Assembly (NCBI RefSeq): GCF_003634705.1
Contig: NZ_RBWU01000005.1
Coordinates: 372,001-436,000 of the forward strand
From: Actinomadura pelletieri DSM 43383
GTDB taxonomy: Bacteria > Actinomycetota > Actinomycetes > Streptosporangiales > Streptosporangiaceae
Direction of reading: 5' to 3'
Length of the DNA stretch: 64,000 nucleotides
The notes under the pieces were generated by a model. The model searched no databases, was not told the origin of the DNA, and saw only the letters and a list, made by a program, of their open reading frames with translations. Below are positions 45,231-54,803 of this stretch, piece after piece (positions within the stretch are counted from its first letter, which is position 1; the number at the start of each line of letters is the position of its first letter). Position numbers and translations under genes: made by a program.

Positions 45231-46409
45231 TCAGCGCAGGAGGCCGTTGGCCCGCTTCGGGCTCACCCGGACGGCGCCGCGCATGTTGCGGGTGTAGACG
45301 TTCTGCACCTGCACCACGGTGCCCCTGCGCGGGGCCGCGATCATCTTGCCGTTGCCCAGGTAGAGCGCGATGTGGGAGATGTAGCCGGGCGCGGTCGGGT
45401 CGTTGGCCCAGATGAGCATGTCGCCCGGCCTGGCCTTCGCGTAGGGGATGACCCAGCCGACGCGCGCCTGGTCGGCGGCGACGCGCGGAAGCCTGATGCC
45501 GGCCTTCGCGAACGCGAACTGCATGAGGCCCGAACAGTCGTAGCCGCCCTCGGCCTCGGACTCCCCGCCCCACACGTAGGGCCAGCCGAGCCGCGTGTAC
45601 GCGGCCTTGATCACCGTGCGGACCTGCTCGGCCGTCATGACGTCGCCGCGCGGGATCTCCCCGCCCGGCACGTCCCCGGGCGTCGGATAGTCGATCTCCG
45701 GGTTGACGGCGACGGCCTTGGCCTGCTCGGGCAGCACCTTACGGATCTTCTTGATGAAGGTCTTCGGCTCGGTCTTCGGCACGCTGATCAACATCGCGTT
45801 GCCGCTCGGCATGCCGAGGGCCCGCGCGGTGGTCCGGGAGATCACCGCGTCGATGTCGCCGATGCCCATCGTCGCGTACGCGCCGACCCGCAGCGGGGTC
45901 TGGCTCCAGCGTCCGCCGACGGGCACCTGGCTGCCGAGCGCGACCCCGCCGTCGCTGCCCATCGTGAAGGAGATCGCGACGTCGCCGGACGCCACGTTCC
46001 GCCACAGCGCGTCCGACTTGGCGGTGGGCTTCGGCGTGTAGTTGCGGAACGTGGACGGGTCGACGCCCAGCAGCCCGACCCGCTTGCCCGCGACCATGCC
46101 CTGCACCGCGTCCACGACCTCGACGCCCTGCACGCCCTTGACCCCGCGGATCTTGGCGACGACGGCGGACGGGAGGGCGGACGGCGCGGCCACCAGCACA
46201 TGCGGGGTGAGCCGCCGGCCCAGCGGCGCGACCGTGTTCGGCGACGAACCGGTGCTGTCGGACGCGGCCACGAACCGGGTGCGTCCGCCGACTCCGGACG
46301 TGGTGGCGTCACCGCCGCGTGCCGCCAGCACGACGACATCGGCGGCGAGAGTCGTCAGCACGGAGACACCGATGATCGTCGGTAGGACCCGCCGGGTCGA
46401 CTTCCCCAC
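45231..46409 (-). CDS. NlpC/P60-family peptidoglycan endopeptidase with export domain
   Basis: 392 aa. An N-terminal membrane/signal segment (VLPTIIGVSVLTTLAADVVVLAA) is followed by a ~220-residue domain of unknown type with FtsX-ECD-like alternation (VVAKIRGVKGVQGVEVVDAVQG). A C40 peptidase domain follows: EGGYDCSGLMQFAF (catalytic Cys) and YISHIALYLGNGKMI (His). It likely cleaves stem peptides of the wall. GTG at 46409 has AGGGA 6 bases upstream and is preferred to GTG at 46415, which touches that site. The 224-base upstream gap shows no riboswitch I recognise. Confidence 0.88.
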   Translation of the reverse strand: MGKSTRRVLPTIIGVSVLTTLAADVVVLAARGGDATTSGVGGRTRFVAASDSTGSSPNTVAPLGRRLTPHVLVAAPSALPSAVVAKIRGVKGVQGVEVVDAVQGMVAGKRVGLLGVDPSTFRNYTPKPTAKSDALWRNVASGDVAISFTMGSDGGVALGSQVPVGGRWSQTPLRVGAYATMGIGDIDAVISRTTARALGMPSGNAMLISVPKTEPKTFIKKIRKVLPEQAKAVAVNPEIDYPTPGDVPGGEIPRGDVMTAEQVRTVIKAAYTRLGWPYVWGGESEAEGGYDCSGLMQFAFAKAGIRLPRVAADQARVGWVIPYAKARPGDMLIWANDPTAPGYISHIALYLGNGKMIAAPRRGTVVQVQNVYTRNMRGAVRVSPKRANGLLR

Positions 46410-46633
46410 TGGCACTCCCTGAAAAGCTGTGCTCGGTCCCCGTCTCCTTGACCCTGATCACTGACCGCTCCGGACACGACTATGACGGAGAGGGCGGGTC
46501 ACCGTCCAGATACCCCGGCGGCGCACCGGCCACCCTCGTCCAGGGATCCACGTCGGGTCAGCGTCACCCCAGCCACCTCATGGCGACCGTAGGCGTAAAC
46601 GAGATCAAGTTCACGCTGCCATAAAATGGAGGA

Positions 46634-48619
<1,986 letters not shown>

Positions 48620-48698
48620 GCCAACGATCCTGCCCGATCCGGACGTCGCTTCACGCCCGGACCGGCGGGTCCTGTCCGCCGGTTCTCGATCCGCAGGT

Positions 48699-50063
48699 TC
48701 AGGCGAGGTCGGCGAGGGCGGCCTCGATGGCGCGGTGGAAGGTGGGATAGGCGTAGATCATCTCGCGGAGGGCCGCGGTCGGGGTCTCGGTGTGGACGGC
48801 GACGGCCAGGAACCCGAGGATCTCGCCCGCGGACGGGCCGACGGCGGTGGCGCCGACCAGGGTGCCCCACTCGGTGTTCTCCACGAGTTTGATGAAGCCG
48901 TCGTTGCCGACCTTGTGGATCCAGCCCCGCGACGACTCGGGGATCTGGGCCATGCCGACACGGACGGGCAGGTTCTGGTCGCGGGCTTGCGCCTCGGTGA
49001 GGCCGACCGAGGCGATCTCGGGGTCGGTGAAGGTGACCCGGGGCACCGCGCGGTAGGAGGCGGGAGAGCCCTCCTCGCCGAGAATGTCGCGGACGGCGAT
49101 GGCCGCCTGGTACATCGACACGTGCGTGAACTGGCCCATGCCGGTGATGTCCCCGATCGCCCACACCCCTTCGGCCGCGCGCATATGGCCGTCCACGGGG
49201 ATCTGGCGGGCGTTCTCGTCCAGGCCGACGTGCGCCAGCCCGAGGCCCCGCAGGTTGGGGCGGCGGCCCGTCGCGACGAGGAGCCGGTCGGCGCTGAGGT
49301 CCTGGTCCGCGTCGCCGTTCAGGCGCAGGGTGAACTCGCCGTTCTCGTACGTCACGGCGGTGACCTTCACGCCGGCGCGGACGCCGATGCCCTCGCGTTC
49401 GAAGACCTCGCGCAGGAGGGCGCCGGACTCCGGTTCCTCGTTGAGCAGCAACCGGTCGGCGGCCTCGACGACGGTGACCCGGGTGTCGAAGCGGGAGAAC
49501 ACCTGCGCCATCTCGGCGCCGACCACGCCGCCGCCGAGCACGATCAGCGACTCGGGGGCCTCGGTGGCCTGGACGGCCTCACGGTTCGTCCAGTACGGGG
49601 TGTCCGCCAGGCCGTCGATGGGCGGGGCGACGGGAGAGGTGCCGGTGTTGAGGACGATGCCGCGGCGGGCGCGCAACACCTGGCCGTTCACGGTGACCTC
49701 GGACGGCGCGGTGATGCGGCCCTCCCCCCGGACGAGCCGTACGCCCTTGCCGGTGAGGCGGTCGGCGGCGACCTTGTCGTCCCACGCGTCGGTCGCCTCG
49801 TCCCGGATCCGCGTCGCGACCGGCGCCCAGTCGGGACGGACGGTCGCGTCCCCCGCCATCCCGGGCACCCGACCGCCCTCCGTCAGGAGCCCGGCGGCCC
49901 GGACCATGATCTTGGTGGGCACACAGGCGTAGTAGGGGCACTCGCCGCCGACCAGGCGAGACTCCACGGCGGCGACCGACAGGCCCGCCTCCGCCAGCCG
50001 TCCCGCCGTGTCCTCTCCACCGGGTCCGAGTCCGATCACCACGACATCGCCTTCGTCAGCCAT
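48699..50063 (-). CDS. FAD/NAD(P)-dependent disulfide oxidoreductase (class I family, variant active site)
   Basis: 454 aa. FAD motif GLGPGGEDTAG lies near residue 11. The redox pair is CPYYAC in GGECPYYACVPTK, keeping the CX4C spacing of dihydrolipoamide dehydrogenase-type enzymes. The second Rossmann motif is GGGVVGAEMAQVF and TGRRPN precedes the dimer domain. In that domain the usual catalytic HPT motif reads YAYPTFHR, so the His that normally acts as base is Tyr. A TPP-free substrate cannot be assigned. ATG at 50063; the gene overlaps the RNase Z gene end by 8 bases. Confidence 0.88.
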   Translation of the reverse strand: MADEGDVVVIGLGPGGEDTAGRLAEAGLSVAAVESRLVGGECPYYACVPTKIMVRAAGLLTEGGRVPGMAGDATVRPDWAPVATRIRDEATDAWDDKVAADRLTGKGVRLVRGEGRITAPSEVTVNGQVLRARRGIVLNTGTSPVAPPIDGLADTPYWTNREAVQATEAPESLIVLGGGVVGAEMAQVFSRFDTRVTVVEAADRLLLNEEPESGALLREVFEREGIGVRAGVKVTAVTYENGEFTLRLNGDADQDLSADRLLVATGRRPNLRGLGLAHVGLDENARQIPVDGHMRAAEGVWAIGDITGMGQFTHVSMYQAAIAVRDILGEEGSPASYRAVPRVTFTDPEIASVGLTEAQARDQNLPVRVGMAQIPESSRGWIHKVGNDGFIKLVENTEWGTLVGATAVGPSAGEILGFLAVAVHTETPTAALREMIYAYPTFHRAIEAALADLA

Positions 50064-51024
50064 GACCAAGATCCTGCCCAGCTTCCCGCCCGGTTAGGCG
50101 GCGCGACGGCATCGCGATCCTGTCGAGATCGTGGACGAGGGTGATCTCGCCGCCGAACACGGCGGCGGCCTCGTCCGCGAAACGGGGCTCGTCCGCGGCG
50201 TGGTACCGCTCCGAGAAATGCGTCAGGACCAGGTGCCGGACACCCGCCTCCGCCGCGGTCTTCGCCGCCTGAGCCGCGGTGAGGTGCCCGTTCTCGGCGG
50301 CGAGAGCGGCGTCCTCGTGCAGGTAGGTGGACTCGATGACCAGCATGTCCACGCCGTCGGCCAGTTCGCGCACGCCGTCGCAGAGCCGGGTGTCCATGAC
50401 GAACGCGACCTTCTGCCCGGGGCGGCGGACGCTGCACTCCTCCAGCGTGACGGTCCGGCCGTCCGGCGCGGTGACACGGCCGTCCTCCTGGAGTCGCCGC
50501 ACGAGCGGGCCCCGGACGCCCCGCGCGGCGAGTTCGGCGGGCAGCATCGTCACGCCGTCCGGTTCCTCCAGCCGGTACCCGTACGCCTCGACCGGATGGG
50601 ACAGGCGCCGCGCGACCAGGCCGAACGGGGCGTCGCCGGTGTCGAGCGGCATCCGCTCCCCCGCGACGGGATGCTCGCGGATCACGTCGGTGTCCCGGAA
50701 GACGGCCGCGTGCCGGAGCCGCTCCCAGTAGCCGGCGCCGCTCGCGGGGAAGGCCGCGTCCACCGGGTGCGCGACGCCGTCGCGGGCGATGCGCTGGACG
50801 ACGCCGGGCACGCCGAGACAGTGGTCGCCGTGGAAGTGGGTCACACAGATCCAGGTCACGTCGTTCGCCGAGACCCCGGCGTGGGACATCTGACGCTGGG
50901 TGCCCTCACCCGGGTCGAACAGGAGCCCGTGGCCGTCCCAGCGCAGCAGGTAGCCGTTGTGGTTCCGGGCCTTGGTCGGCACCGCGCTGGCGGAGCCGAG
51001 AACGATCAATTCGCGAACCGACAT
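50056..51024 (-). CDS. rnz: Ribonuclease Z / tRNase Z
   Basis: 322 aa. Metallo-beta-lactamase fold with THFHGDH (His63, His65, Asp67, His68), a PGEGTQRQ loop, MDTRL (metal Asp) and VLTHFSERY near the end. It removes 3' trailers from tRNA precursors. The N-terminal VLGSASAVPT is the RNase Z start motif. ATG at 51024 with GGGGGA upstream. It overlaps the TPR gene by 19 bases upstream and the oxidoreductase gene by 8 bases downstream, so the three are one transcript. Confidence 0.95.
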   Translation of the reverse strand: MSVRELIVLGSASAVPTKARNHNGYLLRWDGHGLLFDPGEGTQRQMSHAGVSANDVTWICVTHFHGDHCLGVPGVVQRIARDGVAHPVDAAFPASGAGYWERLRHAAVFRDTDVIREHPVAGERMPLDTGDAPFGLVARRLSHPVEAYGYRLEEPDGVTMLPAELAARGVRGPLVRRLQEDGRVTAPDGRTVTLEECSVRRPGQKVAFVMDTRLCDGVRELADGVDMLVIESTYLHEDAALAAENGHLTAAQAAKTAAEAGVRHLVLTHFSERYHAADEPRFADEAAAVFGGEITLVHDLDRIAMPSRRLTGREAGQDLGHG

Positions 51025-51647
51025 TCCCCCATGGTGCCGCCCTCCGGATCGAGTTCGGCGGCACGGTCCAGGGCGGCTCCCTCGGCCGCGGAGTCGCCGC
51101 GCAGGCGGGCGGCGTCGGCGAGGTGCACGAACAGCCGGGCCTGCCGCTCCACGGCGCCCCGCCTTCGCATGATCTCCAGCGCTTGGCCGAAGAAGTTGAT
51201 CGCGGCCATGGGACGGCGGGCGCGCAGGTACGCCTCGCCGAGAGCGGTGAGGGCACGGGCCCGGCCGTCGTCGTCGGGTTCGGGCAGGGCGGCGAACTCG
51301 TCCGGCAGCGGTCCGAGCAGGGCGATGGCGCGGTCGAGGTCCCCGGTCATGATCAGCGCGCGGGCGAGATCGCCGCGCGCCGACAGGACCGCGTGCGGGT
51401 CGCCCTCGTGTTCGGCCCGGCGCAGGGCGTCCTCCAGGGCGTCCCGCGCCTCCGCCCAGCGTTCCCGGTCCAGCAGGGCCAGGCCCTCGGCGTCCGGTTC
51501 GCCCTCGCCGCCGACCGTGGCGGCGAGATGGCGGTCGAGATCGCGACGGAGCGCGGCGTCCCGGTCGGCCTCGGACTCCCGGGGCTTGGACTCCCCGTGC
51601 TCGGACTCCCCGTGCTTGGACTCCCCGTGGTTCGCACGCACGTCCAA
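51006..51647 (-). CDS. TPR-like hypothetical protein with N-terminal 5-residue repeats
   Basis: 213 aa. The N-terminus has HGESK/HGESE repeats encoded by a 15-bp minisatellite. The remainder (~40-205) is built of paired helices of TPR type: LALLDRERWAEARDALEDALRRAEHEG, ARGDLARALIMTGDLDRAIALLGPL, ALTALGEAYLRARRPMAAINFFGQALEIM, HLADAARLRGDSAAEGAALDRAAELDP. A protein-interaction role is likely. The TTG start at 51647 sits 3 bases after GGGGAGG; a GTG two codons on has better spacing. Co-transcribed with rnz. Confidence 0.78.
   Translation of the reverse strand: MDVRANHGESKHGESEHGESKPRESEADRDAALRRDLDRHLAATVGGEGEPDAEGLALLDRERWAEARDALEDALRRAEHEGDPHAVLSARGDLARALIMTGDLDRAIALLGPLPDEFAALPEPDDDGRARALTALGEAYLRARRPMAAINFFGQALEIMRRRGAVERQARLFVHLADAARLRGDSAAEGAALDRAAELDPEGGTMGECRFAN
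51585..51629 (-). repeat. 15-bp tandem repeat in the 5' end of the TPR gene
   Basis: Three units of cttggactccccgtg (or ctcggactccccgtg), plus one degenerate unit at 51570-51584. In frame, encoding HGESK/E. Copy number can change without altering the frame. Confidence 0.85.
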
Positions 51648-51696
51648 GGTCCTCCCCGGCCGTGCTCAGGAATACTCGCCGGAATGCTCGCCTTGC

Positions 51697-51945
51697 TCAG
51701 GAATCCTCGTCGTCCGCCGACGCCGCGCCGGACGTGCCGCTCCGCGCGGCCTTCAGGGCCTGGGCCCGCTCCCACTCCTGCTGTTTGAGGTCCGCCTCCC
51801 GGGGCGCCTGGATCTTCTTCATCTGCTTGTTCATCGAGCGGACGAGGAAGATCGTCGCCACCACCAGGGCGAGGAAGACAGCGAAGCCCAGGAATCCCGG
51901 GCTGACCGTGTCGTCGTTCAGCGGAATGGCGGTGAGGGCAGGCAC
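51697..51945 (-). CDS. Small single-TM protein downstream of mca
   Basis: 82 aa. A short lead (PALTAIPLNDDTVSP) is followed by one TM (GFLGFAVFLALVVATIFLV, ~18-36) and a charged helix (SMNKQMKKIQAPREADLKQQEWERAQALKAA). The tail is acidic. The GTG at 51945 overlaps the mca stop (TAGTG), so it is translated with mca. It is the positional equivalent of the small membrane protein next to mca in mycobacteria. Function unknown; too short for most gene callers. Confidence 0.8.
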   Translation of the reverse strand: MPALTAIPLNDDTVSPGFLGFAVFLALVVATIFLVRSMNKQMKKIQAPREADLKQQEWERAQALKAARSGTSGAASADDEDS

Positions 51946-52892
51946 TACGTACACACCTTTTCCCGAACCCCGGCGAACAGGTCGTCCTCCGGCAGCTCGG
52001 TGTCGACGAGGGATCTGGCCAAATGGTAGTCCTCGGTCGGCCATGCCTCGCGCTGGACGTCCATCGGGACGACGAACCAGAACCCGTTGGGGTCGATCTG
52101 GGTGGCGTGGGCGAGCAGGGCGCGGTCCCTGGTCTCGAAGTGCTCGGCGCAGGGGACGCGCGTCGTGACGTCCCACTTCGCGCGCTGCTCCTGCTTCTCG
52201 TCGACCTGGTCGAGCCACTCGTCGTACGGCGACTCCAGCCCGGCGTCCAGCATGCCGTTGTGCAGGGCGAGAATCCGCTCCCGGTTGAAGGTCATGTGGT
52301 AGTAGAGCTTCAGCGGCTGCCACGGTTCGCCGGTGCCGGGGTAGCGTTCCGGGTCGCCCGCCGCCTCGAAGGCCTCCACCGACACCTCGTGGCACTTCAC
52401 GTGGTCGGGATGCGGGTAGCCGCCCTTCTCGTCGTAGGTGAGCATCACGTGCGGACGGAACTCGCGGACGGCGCGCACCAGCGGTTCGGCCGCGATCTCC
52501 AGCGGCTCCAGCGCGAAGCAGCCGTCCGGCAGCGGCGGAAGCGGGTCGCCCTCGGGGAATCCGGAGTCGACGAAGCCGAGCCAGCGCTGCTGCACGCCGA
52601 GGATCTCCCGGGCCCGCGCCATCTCCTCCTCGCGGACCTTGCCGATGTCGGCCTTGACCTCCGGACGGTCCATCGCCGGGTTCAGGATGTCGCCGCGTTC
52701 GCCGCCGGTGCAGGTGACGACCAGGACCTCCACGCCGTCGGCGACGTACTTCGCCATCGTGGCCGCGCCCTTGCTGGACTCGTCGTCGGGGTGGGCGTGC
52801 ACCGCCATGAGGCGCAGCGGCTCGTCCGCACCGCCCGAGATGTTGTTGTCGGCCGTGTTCTCGACCGAGTTGTCGTCGATGACCTCGGACAC
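51945..52892 (-). CDS. mca: Mycothiol S-conjugate amidase
   Basis: 315 aa. The LmbE/PIG-L zinc site is AHPDDESSKGA (His34, Asp37 region) with the second His in YPHPDHVKCHE and a catalytic Asp in the first motif. The block FVDSGFPEGDP and the mycothiol-specific C-terminal part identify Mca rather than MshB. It cleaves the amide bond of mycothiol adducts to detoxify electrophiles and antibiotics. GTG at 52892 with AGGAG ~9 bases upstream. Divergent from the DUF4307 gene. This is the clearest marker that the organism is an actinomycete. Confidence 0.95.
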   Translation of the reverse strand: MSEVIDDNSVENTADNNISGGADEPLRLMAVHAHPDDESSKGAATMAKYVADGVEVLVVTCTGGERGDILNPAMDRPEVKADIGKVREEEMARAREILGVQQRWLGFVDSGFPEGDPLPPLPDGCFALEPLEIAAEPLVRAVREFRPHVMLTYDEKGGYPHPDHVKCHEVSVEAFEAAGDPERYPGTGEPWQPLKLYYHMTFNRERILALHNGMLDAGLESPYDEWLDQVDEKQEQRAKWDVTTRVPCAEHFETRDRALLAHATQIDPNGFWFVVPMDVQREAWPTEDYHLARSLVDTELPEDDLFAGVREKVCT

Positions 52893-52960
52893 TAAGGGAT
52901 CTCCTGTTCGGACCGTGTGAGCGGACCCCGGTTCGAGGCACGCGCCATGACAGACGAGAA

Positions 52961-52973
52961 TTGTCCCTGACAA
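52961..52973. promoter_or_regulatory. Short palindrome in the mca/DUF4307 divergent promoter
   Basis: ttgtc-cct-gacaa, perfect 5-bp arms, in the 111-base gap between the two starts. TTGTCA on the minus strand would serve as a -35 for mca. Weak evidence. Confidence 0.3.
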
Positions 52974-53003
52974 CGTTCGCCCACCGCACGGAGATTCCCC
53001 GCC

Positions 53004-53387
53004 ATGACGACAAGCGCGCCGGACGCAGCGGCGTCCCCCCAGTCTCGGGGAGGGCGTCTCGGGCTGGTGGTCATCGGCATCGTCACGGCGCTCGCCGCGG
53101 GCGGGTTCGGCATCATCGCCGCGTACGCCGGGCAGACACCCGGCATCGTCGCGCAGACCGTCACCTACGACATCGCCGACACCTCGGTCGTGGTCAACTA
53201 CTCGGTGGCCAAGGGGAAGGGCGACGAGGTGCGCTGTACCGTCGACGCCTTCGACAAGAACTTCGCCGTACTCGACGCGCAGGAGGTGGCCGCGCCCGCG
53301 GGCAAGTCGAGCGTGGACGGGACGGTGACGCTCCGGACGACCCGACGGGCCACCGGGGCGAGGATCCACGCCTGCCGCACCGTCTGA
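53004..53387 (+). CDS. DUF4307 membrane protein
   Basis: 127 aa. One N-terminal TM (LGLVVIGIVTALAAGGFGIIAAYA, ~19-42) is followed by an extracytoplasmic beta-rich domain of ~80 residues with two cysteines (EVRCTVDAFDK near 78 and IHACRTV at the end). The DUF4307 gene lies between greA and mca in mycobacteria as here. Function unknown. ATG at 53004. It precedes greA on the same strand, separated by 225 bases that probably carry the greA promoter. Confidence 0.87.
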   Translation: MTTSAPDAAASPQSRGGRLGLVVIGIVTALAAGGFGIIAAYAGQTPGIVAQTVTYDIADTSVVVNYSVAKGKGDEVRCTVDAFDKNFAVLDAQEVAAPAGKSSVDGTVTLRTTRRATGARIHACRTV

Positions 53388-53612
53388 CCGCCCGCCGGAC
53401 ACCGGGAAGAACGCCGGTTCCGGTCTCGTTAGGACACCGATACACCCGGTGAGGGTCGAGACACGATTGGCGGGTTGCAGACGCCGAGTTCAGGGAATCT
53501 TTACCCGCACACACCGGATAGGCTAGAGGTTTCACCTGGCCGCACTTCATGTCGATGTGACACCCGTTCCACACGGGCGGGCGAGATCGCAACATGTGGA
53601 TGAGGAGTACCC

Positions 53613-54113
53613 GTGACCGAGACCCGCGCTGACAACGTCACCTGGCTCACCCAGGAGGCGTACGACCGGCTCAAGGCGGAGCTTGAGCACCTGTCGGGCC
53701 CGGGCCGCATCGAGATCGCGCAGAAGATCGAGGCGGCGCGGGAGGAAGGCGACCTGCGCGAGAACGGCGGCTACCACGCGGCCAAGGAGGAACAGGGCAA
53801 GATCGAGGGCCGCATCCTCCAGCTCCAGGGCATCCTGGAGAACGCCCGCGTCGGCGAGGCGCCCCGGACCGAGGGCGTCGTCGGCCCCGGCATGACGGTC
53901 ACGATCTCCTTCGAGGGCGACGACGAGGAGGTCACCTTCCTGCTCGCGTCCCGTGAGGAGGTCGGCGCCCCCATCGACGTGTACTCCCCCAAGTCGCCGC
54001 TCGGCGCCGCGATCAACGGCAAGAAGGTGGGCGACAAGGCCACCTACTCCCTTCCCAACGGCCGCAGCATGACCGTCGAGATCCTCGACGCCACCCCCTA
54101 CGGAGCCGGCTGA
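53613..54113 (+). CDS. greA: Transcription elongation factor GreA
   Basis: 166 aa. An N-terminal coiled coil (~15-80; YDRLKAELEHL, EAAREEGDLRENGGYHAAKEEQ, with the acidic tip DLRENG) precedes an FKBP-like C-terminal domain ending YSLPNGRSMTVEILDATPYG. GreA enters the RNA polymerase secondary channel and stimulates cleavage of backtracked RNA. The family's acidic tip residues are present. GTG at 53613 with GAGGAG 6 bases upstream. Followed by a strong terminator shared with the convergent Lrp gene. Confidence 0.97.
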   Translation: MTETRADNVTWLTQEAYDRLKAELEHLSGPGRIEIAQKIEAAREEGDLRENGGYHAAKEEQGKIEGRILQLQGILENARVGEAPRTEGVVGPGMTVTISFEGDDEEVTFLLASREEVGAPIDVYSPKSPLGAAINGKKVGDKATYSLPNGRSMTVEILDATPYGAG

Positions 54114-54166
54114 CCCCTGCCCGGTCCGCGAGGGTCCCTTGGACCGCTCCGGACTTCGCCGTGCCG

Positions 54167-54202
54167 AACCGGCGGCGGGCCCGCCCGCGCCCGCCGCCGG
54201 TT
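54167..54202. terminator. Bidirectional terminator between greA and the Lrp gene
   Basis: 14-bp perfect stem (54167-54180 with 54189-54202), 8-base loop. Its right arm ends on the first base of the lrp stop. Works for both convergent genes. Confidence 0.85.
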
Positions 54203-54672
54203 CAGGACCGGTTCGACGCCGCGCGGACCAGCGGAAGCGTGCGGTAGGGGATCTGGGTGGCCAGGGAGATCACCGACGACGCGCGCTCCACGCCCGACAC
54301 GTCCACGATCACGTCGATGACGCGCTGCAGGTCGGTGTTGCTCCGCGCGACGATCCGGCACAGCATGTCACCGGGCCCGGTGATCGTGTGCGCCTCGATC
54401 ACCTCGGGCACCTGCGCGAGCCGCGCCGCCACCGGGTCGTGCCCGCCCGCTTGCCGCAGTTGGAGCGTGACGAACGCCGTGACGGAGTAGCCGAGCGCCG
54501 CCGCGTCGATCTCCGGGCCGAAGCCCGCGATGACGCCGTCCCGGGCCAGCCGGTCGAGTCGCGCCTGGACGGTCCCCCGCGCCACCTTGAGCCGCCTGGA
54601 CGCCTCCAGTACCCCGATGCGCGGTTCGGCGGTGAAGAGTTCGATCAGCCGTCCGTCCAGTTCGTCGATCAT
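54202..54672 (-). CDS. Lrp/AsnC-family transcriptional regulator
   Basis: 156 aa. A winged HTH (~1-60; LDGRLIELFTAEPRIGVLEASRRL then VARGTVQARLDRLARDGVIAGF) is followed by the RAM ligand domain (~70-145; GYSVTAFVTLQL, VPEVIEAHTITGPGDMLCRIVARS). ATG at 54672 with GAGGG 9 bases upstream. ATG at 54681 and GTG at 54675 in the same frame are alternatives. Divergent from hppD with a 10-bp inverted repeat between, so it probably controls tyrosine/phenylalanine breakdown. Confidence 0.92.
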   Translation of the reverse strand: MIDELDGRLIELFTAEPRIGVLEASRRLKVARGTVQARLDRLARDGVIAGFGPEIDAAALGYSVTAFVTLQLRQAGGHDPVAARLAQVPEVIEAHTITGPGDMLCRIVARSNTDLQRVIDVIVDVSGVERASSVISLATQIPYRTLPLVRAASNRS

Positions 54673-54687
54673 CACACCCATCCCTCC

Positions 54688-54733
54688 GCACCCTGGTCAG
54701 GATGTACAGAGCGACCGGTCCACACCAGGGTGC
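54688..54733. promoter_or_regulatory. Candidate Lrp operator between lrp and hppD
   Basis: gcaccctggt (54688-54697) and accagggtgc (54724-54733) are exact inverted copies with centres 36 bases apart, in the shared promoter region. A tatacaaatt AT-rich run follows at 54736-54745. Suits a dimeric or octameric Lrp protein. Confidence 0.6.
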
Positions 54734-54803
54734 ACTATACAAATTGCCCAGCTTTTCAACTCACTCTTGCACACCTTGTAGGCGCATGCCGAGATTGGGT
54801 GGC

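Noticed and set aside
46410..46633. c-di-AMP (ydaO) riboswitch before the NlpC/P60 gene
   Set aside because: Such switches often precede this gene type in actinobacteria, but I could not find the conserved elements in the right order; only scattered GGGGT and GGGGACC words.
50131..52029. 632-codon open frame opposite rnz and the TPR gene
   Set aside because: Crosses three real genes with overlapping starts and stops; low-complexity Ser/Arg translation.
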